Source of the DNA: DASVEG01 sp035540495
GTDB taxonomy: Bacteria > Actinomycetota > Acidimicrobiia > Acidimicrobiales > CADCTF01
Assembly (NCBI GenBank): GCA_035540495.1
Contig: DATLGL010000045.1
Span: 11,756 to 75,755 of the forward strand
Length of the DNA: 64,000 nucleotides
Direction: 5' to 3'
Made by a program: the position numbers and the translations under genes. The notes below the pieces were generated by a model that saw only the letters and a program-made list of their open reading frames with translations, was not told the DNA's origin and did not search any database. Of the stretch, positions 54,371 through 62,691 are shown piece after piece. Position 1 is the stretch's first letter, and each line of letters opens with the position of its first letter.

Positions 54371-56659
54371 ATGGCCGTCACGGAAGCTGAGAGCTCCGAG
54401 TCAACGCGCCCGGTTTCAGGGCTGCGTCCGTCCCAGATCATCCTCGCCCTCGGCATCGGGCTGGGCGCGGTCACCGCGCTCTCGGGGATCTTCGCCACCC
54501 TCATGGGCTGGCACGACGACTCCGAGGTCACCCGCGAGGTCTTCGAGAACATCCCCTCGGCCTTCAAGGCCATCTTCTACACGGTGCTGTCGGTGCTCTT
54601 CGTCGGCGTCGCGTACCTGTTCAGCCAGCGGGCCCAGAACTGGGAGCGAGGCCGCCCGGACCGTCGCGAGCTGAACGCCCGCAACGCAAAGAACCGGGTC
54701 GACGCCTACCGGGCCGGCGTCTACATGCAGACGCTGATGCGCGATGGCGCGGCGGGTCTGATGCACTCGCTGATCTACTTCCCGTTCCTGATCCTGTTCG
54801 CGGTCACGACGGTTCTGGAGATCAACCACCAGCTGCCGCCGTCGGCGAAGTTCCTCCACGGCGACGTCTACAAGGCGTACTCGTTCGTCGGCGACGCGGC
54901 CGGCGTGCTCTTCCTCGTCGGCATCGGGTGGGCGATGGTCCGCCGCTACATCCAGCGGCCGTACCGCCTGAAGATCAAGACGCGCGCCGACCACCACATC
55001 ATCCTCTCGACCTTCGCCGTCCTCGGCGTCACCGGGTTCCTGGCCGAGGGGGCCCGCATCGCCATCGACGGGCGCCCAGATTTCGAGAAGTTCTCGATCA
55101 TCGGCTACCCGCTGTCGGCGGCGTTCGAGAACCTCGACGCCGTGCACGGGTGGCACCAGTTCTTCTGGGTCGTGCACGTCCTGTCGTTCTTCGCCTTCCT
55201 GATCATCCTCCCGACGACGCAGCTGCGGCACATGTTCACCTCGCCCGTGAACATGTTCCTCTCGGAGCGCGACCGCCCGAAGGGCGCGATGAAGCCGCTT
55301 CCGAACCTCATGGAGACCGAGCTCGAGAGCTTCGGTGCCTCCGTGATCGAGGACTTCACGTGGAAGCAGCTCCTCGACACCGACGCCTGCACCGTCTGCG
55401 GGCGATGCACGGCCGTCTGCCCCGCGCACGCCACCGGCAAGCCGCTCGATCCTCGCGAGATCGTGTTGAAGGTCGGCCAGGTCATGTCGGAGTCGCGGCC
55501 CGGCGGTCCGGTCACTCCGATCGTGCAGCACGAGAAGGACCTCACCGTCTCCGCCCCGGAGGTCTTCCAGCGCATCTCGGCCGACGAGGTGTGGGCCTGC
55601 ACGTCGTGCAAGGCGTGTGACGAGGCCTGCCCCGTCAACATCGAGATCCTCGACAAGATCCTCGACATGCGGCGCTACCTGTCGCTGATGGAGTCGAACT
55701 TCCCGACCGAGCTGGGCAACGCCTACCGAGGCATGGAGAACCAGGGCAACCCCTGGTCGATGGGCCAGAGCGAGCGGGGCGACTGGGCCAAGGCCCTGCC
55801 GCAGGAGGTCGAGGTGGTCGACGGCTCGTCGCCGTTCAACCACGAGTACCTCTACTGGGTCGGCTGCGCCGGCTCGTTCGACGACAAGAACAAGAAGGTC
55901 ACCGTCGCCACCGCGAAGCTGCTCCAGCGGGCAGGCGTCGACTTCGCCATCCTCGGCCCGTCCGAGAACTGCACCGGCGACCCGGCCCGCCGTTCGGGCA
56001 ACGAGTACATCTTCCAGATGCTCGCCATGCAGAACGTCGAGACGATGAACGGCATGGGCGTGAAGAAGATCATCACGCAGTGCCCCCACTGCTTCAACAC
56101 GCTGCGCAACGAATACCCCCAGCTCGGCGGCGAGTGGGACGTCGTCCACCACAGCCAGTTCCTCGAGAGCCTCATCGACGAAGGCAAGCTCGACCTGTCC
56201 GACGCCGAGCTCGACGAGCGGATCGTGTACCACGACTCCTGCTACCTGGGCCGGCACAACGACATCTACATGTCGCCCCGGAAGGTCCTCGGCCAGCTCA
56301 AGGGCATCGAGATCGTCGAGGCTCCACGCAACGGGACCAAGGGCATGTGCTGCGGCGCCGGCGGCGCCCGCATGTTCATGGAGGAGAACACCGGCAAGAA
56401 GGTCAACACCGAGCGGTCGCAGGAGCTGATCGCCACGGGTGCCAGCCGGATCGCGACCGCGTGTCCGTTCTGCTACATCATGATCGACGACGGCGCGAAG
56501 GAGAACGGCCGAGACGACATCGTCGTCCAGGACATCTCCATGCACCTGCTCGACGCGATCGAGAAGGGGACATCGCTCAGTGCCGTGATGGCCGGCTCCG
56601 GCGCCGACATGCACCAGCCGGGTGAGCACGGCGCCGACTCCCAGGGCGTCACGGAATAA
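54371..56659 (+). CDS. Membrane-bound Fe-S oxidoreductase, EtfD-like
   Basis: 762 residues. An N-terminal six-helix NarI-like haem/quinone domain (about 15-300), a ferredoxin-type pair CTVCGRCTAVCP and CTSCKACDEACP (about 338-420), then two CCG cysteine-rich domains: the first with GCAGSFDDKN, CTGDPARRSG and QCPHCFNTL; the second with HDSCYLGRHND, CCGAGGARMFM and ACPFCYIMI. This is the HdrD-like architecture of mycobacterial EtfD (Rv0338c), which passes electrons from electron-transferring flavoprotein to menaquinone during fatty-acid oxidation. All cluster ligands appear present. No etfAB is in the window. Confidence 0.85.
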   Translation: MAVTEAESSESTRPVSGLRPSQIILALGIGLGAVTALSGIFATLMGWHDDSEVTREVFENIPSAFKAIFYTVLSVLFVGVAYLFSQRAQNWERGRPDRRELNARNAKNRVDAYRAGVYMQTLMRDGAAGLMHSLIYFPFLILFAVTTVLEINHQLPPSAKFLHGDVYKAYSFVGDAAGVLFLVGIGWAMVRRYIQRPYRLKIKTRADHHIILSTFAVLGVTGFLAEGARIAIDGRPDFEKFSIIGYPLSAAFENLDAVHGWHQFFWVVHVLSFFAFLIILPTTQLRHMFTSPVNMFLSERDRPKGAMKPLPNLMETELESFGASVIEDFTWKQLLDTDACTVCGRCTAVCPAHATGKPLDPREIVLKVGQVMSESRPGGPVTPIVQHEKDLTVSAPEVFQRISADEVWACTSCKACDEACPVNIEILDKILDMRRYLSLMESNFPTELGNAYRGMENQGNPWSMGQSERGDWAKALPQEVEVVDGSSPFNHEYLYWVGCAGSFDDKNKKVTVATAKLLQRAGVDFAILGPSENCTGDPARRSGNEYIFQMLAMQNVETMNGMGVKKIITQCPHCFNTLRNEYPQLGGEWDVVHHSQFLESLIDEGKLDLSDAELDERIVYHDSCYLGRHNDIYMSPRKVLGQLKGIEIVEAPRNGTKGMCCGAGGARMFMEENTGKKVNTERSQELIATGASRIATACPFCYIMIDDGAKENGRDDIVVQDISMHLLDAIEKGTSLSAVMAGSGADMHQPGEHGADSQGVTE

Positions 56660-56678
56660 GTCGTCGTTCTCGCGTCAT

Positions 56679-56700
56679 CCGTCGCCTCGTCGACGGTTTT
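56679..56700 (+). terminator. Intrinsic terminator of the Fe-S reductase gene
   Basis: CCGTCG / CGACGG stem with a 6-nt loop followed by TTTT: one of the few T-tailed terminators here. Confidence 0.8.
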
Positions 56701-56778
56701 CTCTCCGACGAAGGACTAGACAGGTTTCACTAGTTCTTCGCGGTGGGATGACGGTCGGTAGTCATGACGAGGAGACGC

Positions 56779-57825
56779 ATGAGCGCACGACGGATCGGAG
56801 CGGGTCTCGCAGCCGCTGGTCTGGCAACGCTGCTGACCGCCGCGCCTGCGGTCGCAGCCGAGAGCCAGGTCACGATCATCCCGGCTGAGCCCGGCACGGC
56901 CGACGCCGTGGCTCTCGAGGTCGGGCCGATCAAGATCGGTCGCGCCTTGGCGAAGGCCGGGCCAACAGGAACGGCGTCCGACAGCGAGGCGACCGGCAAC
57001 GCGATCGAGATCAACGGCAACCCTCCGGCGGCCCAGTTCGGCGGGTCGCAGAAGGGCAAGGGCAAGAAGACCGGTGAGCTCGCGAAGCTGAGCCGTGATG
57101 GCGCCGGCTCCATCCGCGTGGCGCCGTGGGAGGCGGAGGTCGCCGACCGTCAGGGCGGGGGCACCCGCTCGTCGTCGAGCGCCGCGCTCGTCGAGATCAT
57201 CGGTCAGGGACTGCTGCGGGTCGACGTCGCTCGGGGCGAGGCGAACGCCGAGCACGACGGCAAGGACAGCAAGGGCTGGGCCCAGTCGGACGGTGCTCGG
57301 GTGTTCGCCGGTCCGGCGAACCAGCTGCAGCTGATCGTCCTCCACGCGGAGTCTCGCTCCGACAACACCGGCGAGACGTACCTGGTCGGCATCAACGGCA
57401 CCAAGATCGGGACGAACAGCCAGATCTCCCAATGCCCGCTGCCGCTTCCGCAGCAGCTGGCGGTGGCGAGGGTGAACTGCGTCGCAGCCACCGGCGGAGC
57501 CGGTGCTGCCGTCCGGTCCGTGACCGCAGGTGTCGTTGACCTCGACGTGGTCCCGATCAACCAGGGCGTCGCCGCGTCGTCCACCTCCGGCCGGTCCGCC
57601 AGCGGGAGCTCGACGGCGGTGGCCGCACCTGCGCCCGAACCCGCGGCTGCGCCGGCTCCGGCCGAACTGCCGGCGACGGCCCCCGACGACGGCGGGTTTC
57701 TGCCCCGCACCGGCCCCGCAGGCATGGGTCTTCTCGCTGCCGCGGGTGCCGCGGTGGCGACGCTCGGCGGCGTCATCCTCGCCCTCGGGCGTCGCTTCTC
57801 GCTCGACGGAGCCTCGGCCGCCTGA
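56779..57825 (+). CDS. Secreted LPXTG surface protein
   Basis: 348 residues from the ATG at 56779, which has GAGGAG 4 nt upstream; an ATG at 56764 is the alternative. Signal peptide (RRIGAGLAAAGLATLLTAAPAVAA), a beta-rich central domain (about 30-270) with VEIIGQGLLRVDVARGEA and LQLIVLHAESRSD, Ser-rich linker, an Ala/Pro stalk (AAPAPEPAAAPAPAELPATA) and a C-terminal LPRTG, hydrophobic helix and RR. It is the fourth sortase-type protein in this window. Family not recognised. Confidence 0.8.
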   Translation: MSARRIGAGLAAAGLATLLTAAPAVAAESQVTIIPAEPGTADAVALEVGPIKIGRALAKAGPTGTASDSEATGNAIEINGNPPAAQFGGSQKGKGKKTGELAKLSRDGAGSIRVAPWEAEVADRQGGGTRSSSSAALVEIIGQGLLRVDVARGEANAEHDGKDSKGWAQSDGARVFAGPANQLQLIVLHAESRSDNTGETYLVGINGTKIGTNSQISQCPLPLPQQLAVARVNCVAATGGAGAAVRSVTAGVVDLDVVPINQGVAASSTSGRSASGSSTAVAAPAPEPAAAPAPAELPATAPDDGGFLPRTGPAGMGLLAAAGAAVATLGGVILALGRRFSLDGASAA

Positions 57826-57842
57826 GCCCGCCTGACCTCGTT

Positions 57843-57889
57843 CTCTGGAGGAACGTTCCCACACCTCAGGTGGGCATGTCCCTCCAGAG
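57843..57889 (+). terminator. Terminator of the LPXTG gene
   Basis: CTCTGGAGG (57843-57851) pairs with CCTCCAGAG (57881-57889) around an inner CCCAC/GTGGG hairpin (57858-57874), starting 17 nt after the stop. Confidence 0.65.
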
Positions 57890-57972
57890 TCGCGTGTGGA
57901 GCTCCTGCGCGCGTCGCGGATAGCCCGTTCGCGCTATGTAGATGACGGGCGATTCGTGCCGATACCGCAGAT

Positions 57973-58974
57973 GTGCTGGTGACCGTCGGACGTGATCGCC
58001 TCGTGAACGAGGCTCGGCTCGTGGGCTTGGGCGCGACGACGCCGACGCTCGCAGCAGTCGACCGTCGGCGGATGCAGATCCTCGCGTTCGCTGCGGTGGC
58101 TCTCGCCGGAATCGGCACCGCATCGGTGCTGCGACCGGACGAGGCGGAGGTGTCGCTGCCCGTCACCCTCGACCCGGTACGTCCGCTGCTGCTCGCCCTG
58201 GCGGTCGGCATCGTCGCCTACGTCGCCGACCGCGAACGCCGGCTCCGCCGTCTGACCCGCCTGCTCGTCGAGGAGCGTGCGCTGTCGGCGGCCTTGATGC
58301 TCCGCCTCGACGAGGTGCGCACGATGCTCGACGTCGCGAAGGCGATGAACTCCACCGCGGCGCTCGACACCATCCTGGGATCGATCGCCCGGGCGGCGAC
58401 GACGATCGTCGGGGCTCAGAGCGGCATGGTCCTGCTGCTCGACGGCGACACCATGCACGTGGTCGCATCGGCTGGCGCTGCGGCGCACGCAGGCGAGACG
58501 ATGCCGATGCCAGGCACGCCGGTGGTCCACGTGGCTCGGACCTGGGAGATGGTGCTGACGTCCGGAGAAGACGGCGCCGCGCCCACGATGTACATGCCCG
58601 TCCGCCACGGTCCCGACCTCCTCGGGGTCCTCGTGCTGGCAGCCAGCCCGGGCCGGCCGTTCGGGGACTACGACGTGCGCGCCGCGGAGCTCTTCGCTGA
58701 GCAGGCCGCCTGCGCCATCGCCCAGACGCATCGGGCGCACGCGGCGAAGTGGCAGCAGGAGGAACGGAGGACGGCTGACGAAAAGCGTCACCAAGTCACT
58801 GGCGCCGCGGCGGCGGAGCTGCGCAACCCGATCGCGTCGCTGGTCACGGCGACGAAGATGCTCCAGCGCCCGAAGCTCGTCGACGCCGAGCGGCTCGAGC
58901 TCGCGGGTGTGATCGAACGCCAGGCGTCCCGGCTCAGCAAGACGGTCGAAGACCTCCTGGCCGCGCAGAGCTGA
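57973..58974 (+). CDS. Membrane GAF-domain protein with degenerate histidine-kinase dimerisation segment
   Basis: 333 residues from the GTG at 57973. Two transmembrane helices (QILAFAAVALAGIGTASVL; RPLLLALAVGIVAYVA), a coiled linker, a GAF domain (about 115-255: ALDTILGSIARAATTIVGAQSG to SPGRPFGDYDVRAAELFAEQAACAIAQ) and a terminal HisKA-like helix pair. In the H-box the usual HELRxP reads AELRNPIASL, so the phospho-acceptor His is Ala, and the chain ends before any ATP-binding domain. It cannot be a normal kinase; it could be a partner that dimerises with one, or a decayed gene. Its stop abuts the dcd stop. Confidence 0.8.
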   Translation: MLVTVGRDRLVNEARLVGLGATTPTLAAVDRRRMQILAFAAVALAGIGTASVLRPDEAEVSLPVTLDPVRPLLLALAVGIVAYVADRERRLRRLTRLLVEERALSAALMLRLDEVRTMLDVAKAMNSTAALDTILGSIARAATTIVGAQSGMVLLLDGDTMHVVASAGAAAHAGETMPMPGTPVVHVARTWEMVLTSGEDGAAPTMYMPVRHGPDLLGVLVLAASPGRPFGDYDVRAAELFAEQAACAIAQTHRAHAAKWQQEERRTADEKRHQVTGAAAAELRNPIASLVTATKMLQRPKLVDAERLELAGVIERQASRLSKTVEDLLAAQS

Positions 58975-59541
58975 CTAGCGGAAGTTCTCCCAGTAGCGGC
59001 TAGGGGTCGGGCCCCGCTGGCCCTGGTACTTCGAGCGCATCCCCTCCGAGCCGTAGGGGCGGTCGGCCGGCGTCGTCATCTGCTGCAGGCTCACCTGAGC
59101 GACCTTCATCCCGGCGTAGATCGTGATGGGCAGCGTGGCGACGTTCGACAGCTCGAGGGTGATGTGCCCTTCGAAGCCCGGATCGATGAAGCCGGCGGTG
59201 GCGTGGGTCAGCAGACCCAGCCGGCCCAGGCTCGACTTGCCGTCGACCCGCCCCACGAGGTGGCTGGCCAAGCCCACCCGCTCGAGAGTGGCCGCGAGCA
59301 CGAACTCGCCCGGGTGGAGGATGAACGGATCCTCGTCGTCGACGACCTCGACCAGCTCCGTCAGGTTCTCCTGGTCTTCCTTCACGTCGATGACGCGCTG
59401 GGTGTGGTTGCGGAAGACACGGAAGTAGCGGTCGATCCGCAGGTCGATCGACGACGGCTGGACGTTGCTCGGCTCGAACGGATCGATGACGAGGTCGCCG
59501 GCATCGATCGCCTCGCGAAGAGAGCGATCGGAGAGGATCAT
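58975..59541 (-). CDS. dcd: dCTP deaminase, probably bifunctional with dUTPase
   Basis: 188 residues. It makes dUMP or dUTP from dCTP for thymidylate synthesis. SDRSLREAIDAGDLVIDPF, NVQPSSIDLRI, GRVDGKSSLGRLGL (the phosphate-binding Ser/Arg loop) and HATAGFIDPGFEGHITLEL with the catalytic Glu are present. The length and the loop resemble the Dcd:Dut enzyme of Mycobacterium tuberculosis. A TAGCGT hexamer ends 9 nt before the ATG. The SelW-like gene lies 19 nt upstream in the same direction. Confidence 0.94.
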   Translation of the reverse strand: MILSDRSLREAIDAGDLVIDPFEPSNVQPSSIDLRIDRYFRVFRNHTQRVIDVKEDQENLTELVEVVDDEDPFILHPGEFVLAATLERVGLASHLVGRVDGKSSLGRLGLLTHATAGFIDPGFEGHITLELSNVATLPITIYAGMKVAQVSLQQMTTPADRPYGSEGMRSKYQGQRGPTPSRYWENFR

Positions 59542-59550
59542 GGCGGCGCC

Positions 59551-59556
59551 ACGCTA
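59551..59556 (-). promoter_or_regulatory. -10-like element of dcd
   Basis: TAGCGT on the minus strand, 9 nt before the ATG. Confidence 0.35.
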
Positions 59557-59560
59557 CCGG

Positions 59561-59839
59561 TCAGCGTTCGATCGGCGGGCCCATCCGCTGCTCGAGGATC
59601 GCCACCACCTCACCGGGTTCTGCATGCCGCCCGAGCGCGGCCTTGGAGAACACGAGGTCGCCGTCGAGGACCACCTCGAAGCGTCCCTTCGAGCTCGAGA
59701 CGAGGTCGATCTTCTCGACGATCGGCGCCCATCTCGTGAGGATCTCGTCCGCCAGACCGACGGCTCTAGGTACGTAGTTTCAGGGGACGCCGAACTCGAT
59801 CGACAGTCGGTGTCGCGGGTCGAGCATGAGCTCGATCAT
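59561..59839 (-). CDS. SelW-like Rdx-family protein with in-frame TGA: selenoprotein candidate or pseudogene
   Basis: Reading through one TGA gives 92 residues from the ATG at 59839 (a second ATG at 59827). The product matches the Rdx/SelW thioredoxin-like fold: LSIEFGVPU before NYVPRAVGLADEILTRWAP, then KIDLVSSSKGRFEVVLDGDL and VFSKAALGRHAEPGEVVAIL. The TGA (59780-59782, codon 20) sits at the second cysteine of the usual CxxC/CxxU redox motif; the first position is Gly. The 72 codons after the TGA stay open and conserved. If TGA codes for selenocysteine this is a selenoprotein with a GxxU motif; if not, the gene is dead, since both Cys positions are one base away from TGC. No convincing SECIS stem is seen. 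Confidence 0.65.
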
Positions 59840-59883
59840 AGCTGCGCGGACCGCCGACGCCGAGTGGTGCTGAGGCGCCCAGC

Positions 59884-59889
59884 TACGAT
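59884..59889 (+). promoter_or_regulatory. -10-like element of the tRNA gene
   Basis: TACGAT, 15 nt before the tRNA. Confidence 0.3.
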
Positions 59890-59904
59890 GAGGTCGCTGT
59901 CCTC

Positions 59905-59958
59905 GCGGGCGTAGTTCAGAGGCAGAACATCAGCTTCCCAAGCTGAACGACGCAGGTT
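59905..59958 (+). tRNA. tRNA-Gly(CCC), 3' part missing
   Basis: The acceptor 5' strand GCGGGCG, the D arm (TAGTTCAGAGGCAGAAC) and the anticodon arm TCAGC-TTCCCAA-GCTGA with anticodon CCC at 59937-59939 are intact. The T arm breaks down after GCAGGTT: the expected T-loop and the acceptor 3' strand CGCCCGC are not found downstream. So it is a fragment, probably left by recombination at the anticodon-T region. Confidence 0.6.
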
Positions 59959-60270
59959 TCTGACCAGCCCGATTCCGCGAAACCGCACGTCAGAGGTGGT
60001 GTCGCGTATTGGACGATGCTGGATCGTGACCCTCAACCGCGATCCGTTAGGTCACGCGGAGGTCACGCCGTGGTGATGTAGGAGCAGGGCCGCTCAGCTG
60101 TGCCCGCGCCCCCGACCCCACGCCCAGTCCAGGCAGGATCCACCAAGGAGCTGCTCGCTGGTCTCTGCCGGTCGCTTCCCGTCCGACGTTACGACCCGCG
60201 CACCTGGTCAGCCCACGGGTGCAGGCGACGGCGGTAAGCGACGAGGGCGTCATGGCCATGTGCGGCTCCC
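59959..60270. other. Region without recognisable gene
   Basis: Start of the accessory segment. A direct repeat GGTCACGC-GGA-GGTCACGC lies at 60052-60070; short ORFs here show no homology I recognise and no integrase is visible. Confidence 0.4.
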
Positions 60271-60525
60271 TCAAGACCTACCCTTCGGTTGCTCCCTTGG
60301 TGTGTCGCCCCGGCTGATACGTCGCCTCGCTAGCACATCTTGCCACGCGACAACTGTTGCGCCACCCGCCAGCAAGAGCGGCGCAACGCGAGCCATTGCA
60401 GCCGTGAAGCCGACCCCCGCAAGAAGGTCTGGGATGTACAGCCACATAAGGACTCCAAAGACGATAGTCGCCACAAGCGCGAACGTCATCTCCACCGCCT
60501 TGGGAAGCGGTTGCGGCCCTCTCAC
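60271..60525 (-). CDS. Small two-helix membrane protein
   Basis: 84 residues from the GTG at 60525, or 72 from the ATG at 60489. Two hydrophobic segments (FALVATIVFGVLMWLYIPDLL; AAMARVAPLLLAGGATVVAW) and a basic tail (RRRISRGDTPREQPKGR). It follows the Cys-rich secreted protein gene by 48 nt on the same strand. No family recognised. Confidence 0.5.
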   Translation of the reverse strand: MRGPQPLPKAVEMTFALVATIVFGVLMWLYIPDLLAGVGFTAAMARVAPLLLAGGATVVAWQDVLARRRISRGDTPREQPKGRS

Positions 60526-60573
60526 GCCGCCAGGAGTGTCAGGGGAGCGCCTGTCGCAGTGGACGTACTGCCT

Positions 60574-61371
60574 TTACAGTCCTTGTGGTACGCCCGCATC
60601 GCTCGCCTCGACACCGGCCTCAACGGGCGTGACAGAAGTGGTCAGCGGCTCAACAATGGCCACTGCGGGCAGGGCCTTACCGACACTGTCGGGAAGGGCG
60701 TCGTGCGCCGGCCTCAGATTGTCTAGCTGGCGCTCATCGGCGACAGGCGTCATCGCGTCGCCATGCGGGCCAAGGACGTCTAGTGCCCCCCGGGCTGGTT
60801 CCATCTCGGCACCGGGCTCTCCGGCGGCCTCGCTCGGGTCGCCGCAACCGGCGCAGTAACAATACTCTCCGTATTGCACCGAGTAGGAACAGCAATAGTG
60901 CGCCGGTGTATTCGGTGCGCCGGCACAAAAGCCCCAACTTCCGTTCGCGATGGCTGCTCCGATCGCAGCGACAGTTCTTCCGGCCTGCCGATCGAGCAGT
61001 GCCGTGTTCTCGTGATACATACCGCCGTAGTACCGGTATGCCTCGTTGTAGAAGAGCCCGGTTAGACCGAGGACACATCCGACGGCTTGAAGCACGGGAC
61101 AACTTGTTAGTACGCCGATGGCGGAAGTTCCGGCGCCGACCCAGGTGTCCGTGGTGAACGTACCCTCCCGAGAGGCCGTCTGTACGCCATCATTCGCACT
61201 GTCCGAGCCCCAACTCACGAGAATCCCGGGGATTTGCCAGATACCAGCCGCGAGCGACGGTGCCTCGTTCTCCTGCACCCACTCTTGTCGGATATCGGCA
61301 GCAGCAGCTGTTGTCAAAGCGGCTGAGGAAATCAACGCCGGGAGTACGGCGAGCATCAGCTGTCTCTTCAT
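60574..61371 (-). CDS. Orphan secreted Cys-rich protein
   Basis: 265 residues. GGGGGAG Shine-Dalgarno 4 nt before the ATG; signal peptide RQLMLAVLPALISSAALTTAAAA. The mature part has a glycine-rich hydrophobic segment (VGAGTSAIGVLTSCPVLQAVGCVLGLTGL), a Tyr-rich stretch and a dense Cys/Tyr cluster (HYCCSYSVQYGEYCYCAGCGD, about 157-177), then an acidic Ala/Pro tail. The Cys-aromatic cluster could be a disulfide knot or a metal site. Base composition is lower in GC than the core genes. Not recognised. Confidence 0.65.
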   Translation of the reverse strand: MKRQLMLAVLPALISSAALTTAAAADIRQEWVQENEAPSLAAGIWQIPGILVSWGSDSANDGVQTASREGTFTTDTWVGAGTSAIGVLTSCPVLQAVGCVLGLTGLFYNEAYRYYGGMYHENTALLDRQAGRTVAAIGAAIANGSWGFCAGAPNTPAHYCCSYSVQYGEYCYCAGCGDPSEAAGEPGAEMEPARGALDVLGPHGDAMTPVADERQLDNLRPAHDALPDSVGKALPAVAIVEPLTTSVTPVEAGVEASDAGVPQGL

Positions 61372-61898
61372 CGTCTCCCCCAGTGTGACCCGCCGCGGCC
61401 GGTCCTACCCGGGAGAGATCCTGTCAACCGGGTCTTGCCCCCTCGCCGAAGGGGAGTTGCCGTGGCGTGGGAGTACCTGTTTCAACCCTTACGCGAGGAT
61501 GGCCGGTTCAATCTTCAGGCGGAAGCTAGAGCACGCCCCACGCACGGCAGATCCAACGGCTGACTTGCAGCGGCAGGGTTGTGTAAACGGCGAAATGAGC
61601 CGATCACGTCCTGGCGTTGCATGCCGCTAGCGTGATTGCCGAACCTGTCGCTTCCGCACGACGCCTGGTAGGCGTGTTCGAGCGACTCCCAGGTCTCCTC
61701 CCGCGACGCCTAAGTAGCCCGCACGGGCCGGCACGCCCTCAGTCGCTCCCCCGGCCGCTTCATGCCGGCGCGAAGCAGCACGACTCGACCCGTGCTCGCG
61801 CTGCAGCGGGACGCGGATGGTGGTCGTCGACACCTCGTTGAACCTCGTCGAACCGTGCGACTGCGAAGACGGCATCGCCTACGCCGTCTGAGACGACC
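61372..61898. other. Region without recognisable gene
   Basis: 527 nt. Open frames are short, without Shine-Dalgarno and without homology I can name; only the promoter of the following small gene can be expected here. Confidence 0.4.
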
Positions 61899-62084
61899 AT
61901 GTCCACGAGTGGTTACTTCGTCGTATACAAGGACGACGCCGGTGAGTTCCGTTGGCGGTTGAGGGCCGCCAACAACGAGATCATCGCCGTGAGCAGCGAG
62001 GGCTACCGGAACAAGAACGACTACGAAGCCATGGTCGACTGGATCAAGGAGAACGCGTCACTGTTCAACGTGATCCACGTCTGA
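61899..62084 (+). CDS. YegP/DUF1508-type small protein
   Basis: 61 residues. FVVYKDDAGEFRWRLRAANN followed by EIIAVSSEGYRNKNDYEAMVDWIKENA is the single-repeat form of the YegP fold (usual pattern KDxxGxWRWRLxAxNGxIIAxSxEGYxxK). The molecular role of the family is unknown. It is the only recognisable family gene in the accessory segment. Confidence 0.75.
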   Translation: MSTSGYFVVYKDDAGEFRWRLRAANNEIIAVSSEGYRNKNDYEAMVDWIKENASLFNVIHV

Positions 62085-62691
62085 CTTGAACTCCGGTTCT
62101 ATTACGTCTGCTCAGTGTTGTTCGATGCCACGGAGGCGCTCTGACCTGGATGTTTACAATGGGATCCTTCCGAAACATGCTGGCGACTTCGCCCGGGTTC
62201 CGGTCGGTCCGGTAGAAGTTTCGGTAGAAGTCTCGCGGCCCCTCGGCTCAAGTGGTGCTGCCATCCAACGCAAACGGAAGCGCTTCCAGGTGGGCCTGCG
62301 CACGCAGCCGACAACGAAGTGAGTCGCAGACCCGGCATGCCCGCGCTCGACGTAGCTGGCGATCTTGGACGACCAACCGGGGGTTCGTACGAATCGCATC
62401 ACAACACTCGCCCGACCGCCCGACGCTGTCGGACACCCGTAGACGGCTATGCGGCTTTGCATGCGACGCCAGGTCGGTTGCACCCGGAGTGGCTCGGGAG
62501 CAACCGACCTGTACAACACGTTGGGTCGCCGGGCAGGCTCGTTGCACCTGGGCCGCATGAGCTAGAGGACCCCACGGCGCGGTCTCGAGGAACCGAAGCG
62601 GCTGCCACCGGCAGGATTTAGTCACCGATCTCAACCGACCGAAGAAGGGGGTGGCAGTCCACCTGCAACAAACGGAGTGCGAGGCCTTCAC
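62085..62691. other. Region without recognisable gene
   Basis: 607 nt between the YegP-like gene and a convergent secreted protein gene. Overlapping short frames on both strands give no recognisable protein; it may hold decayed sequence. Confidence 0.4.

Noticed and set aside
54416..56629. 737-codon minus-strand open frame opposite the EtfD-like gene
   Set aside because: The plus strand has all Fe-S motifs and a T-tailed terminator; the reverse frame is a shadow.
59836..60036. Minus-strand 66-codon frame over the tRNA
   Set aside because: It is antisense to the tRNA-Gly arms and has no homology or ribosome binding site.
60047..60274. 75-codon minus-strand frame after the tRNA, as a possible integrase remnant
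   Set aside because: No tyrosine- or serine-recombinase motif is visible in any frame.
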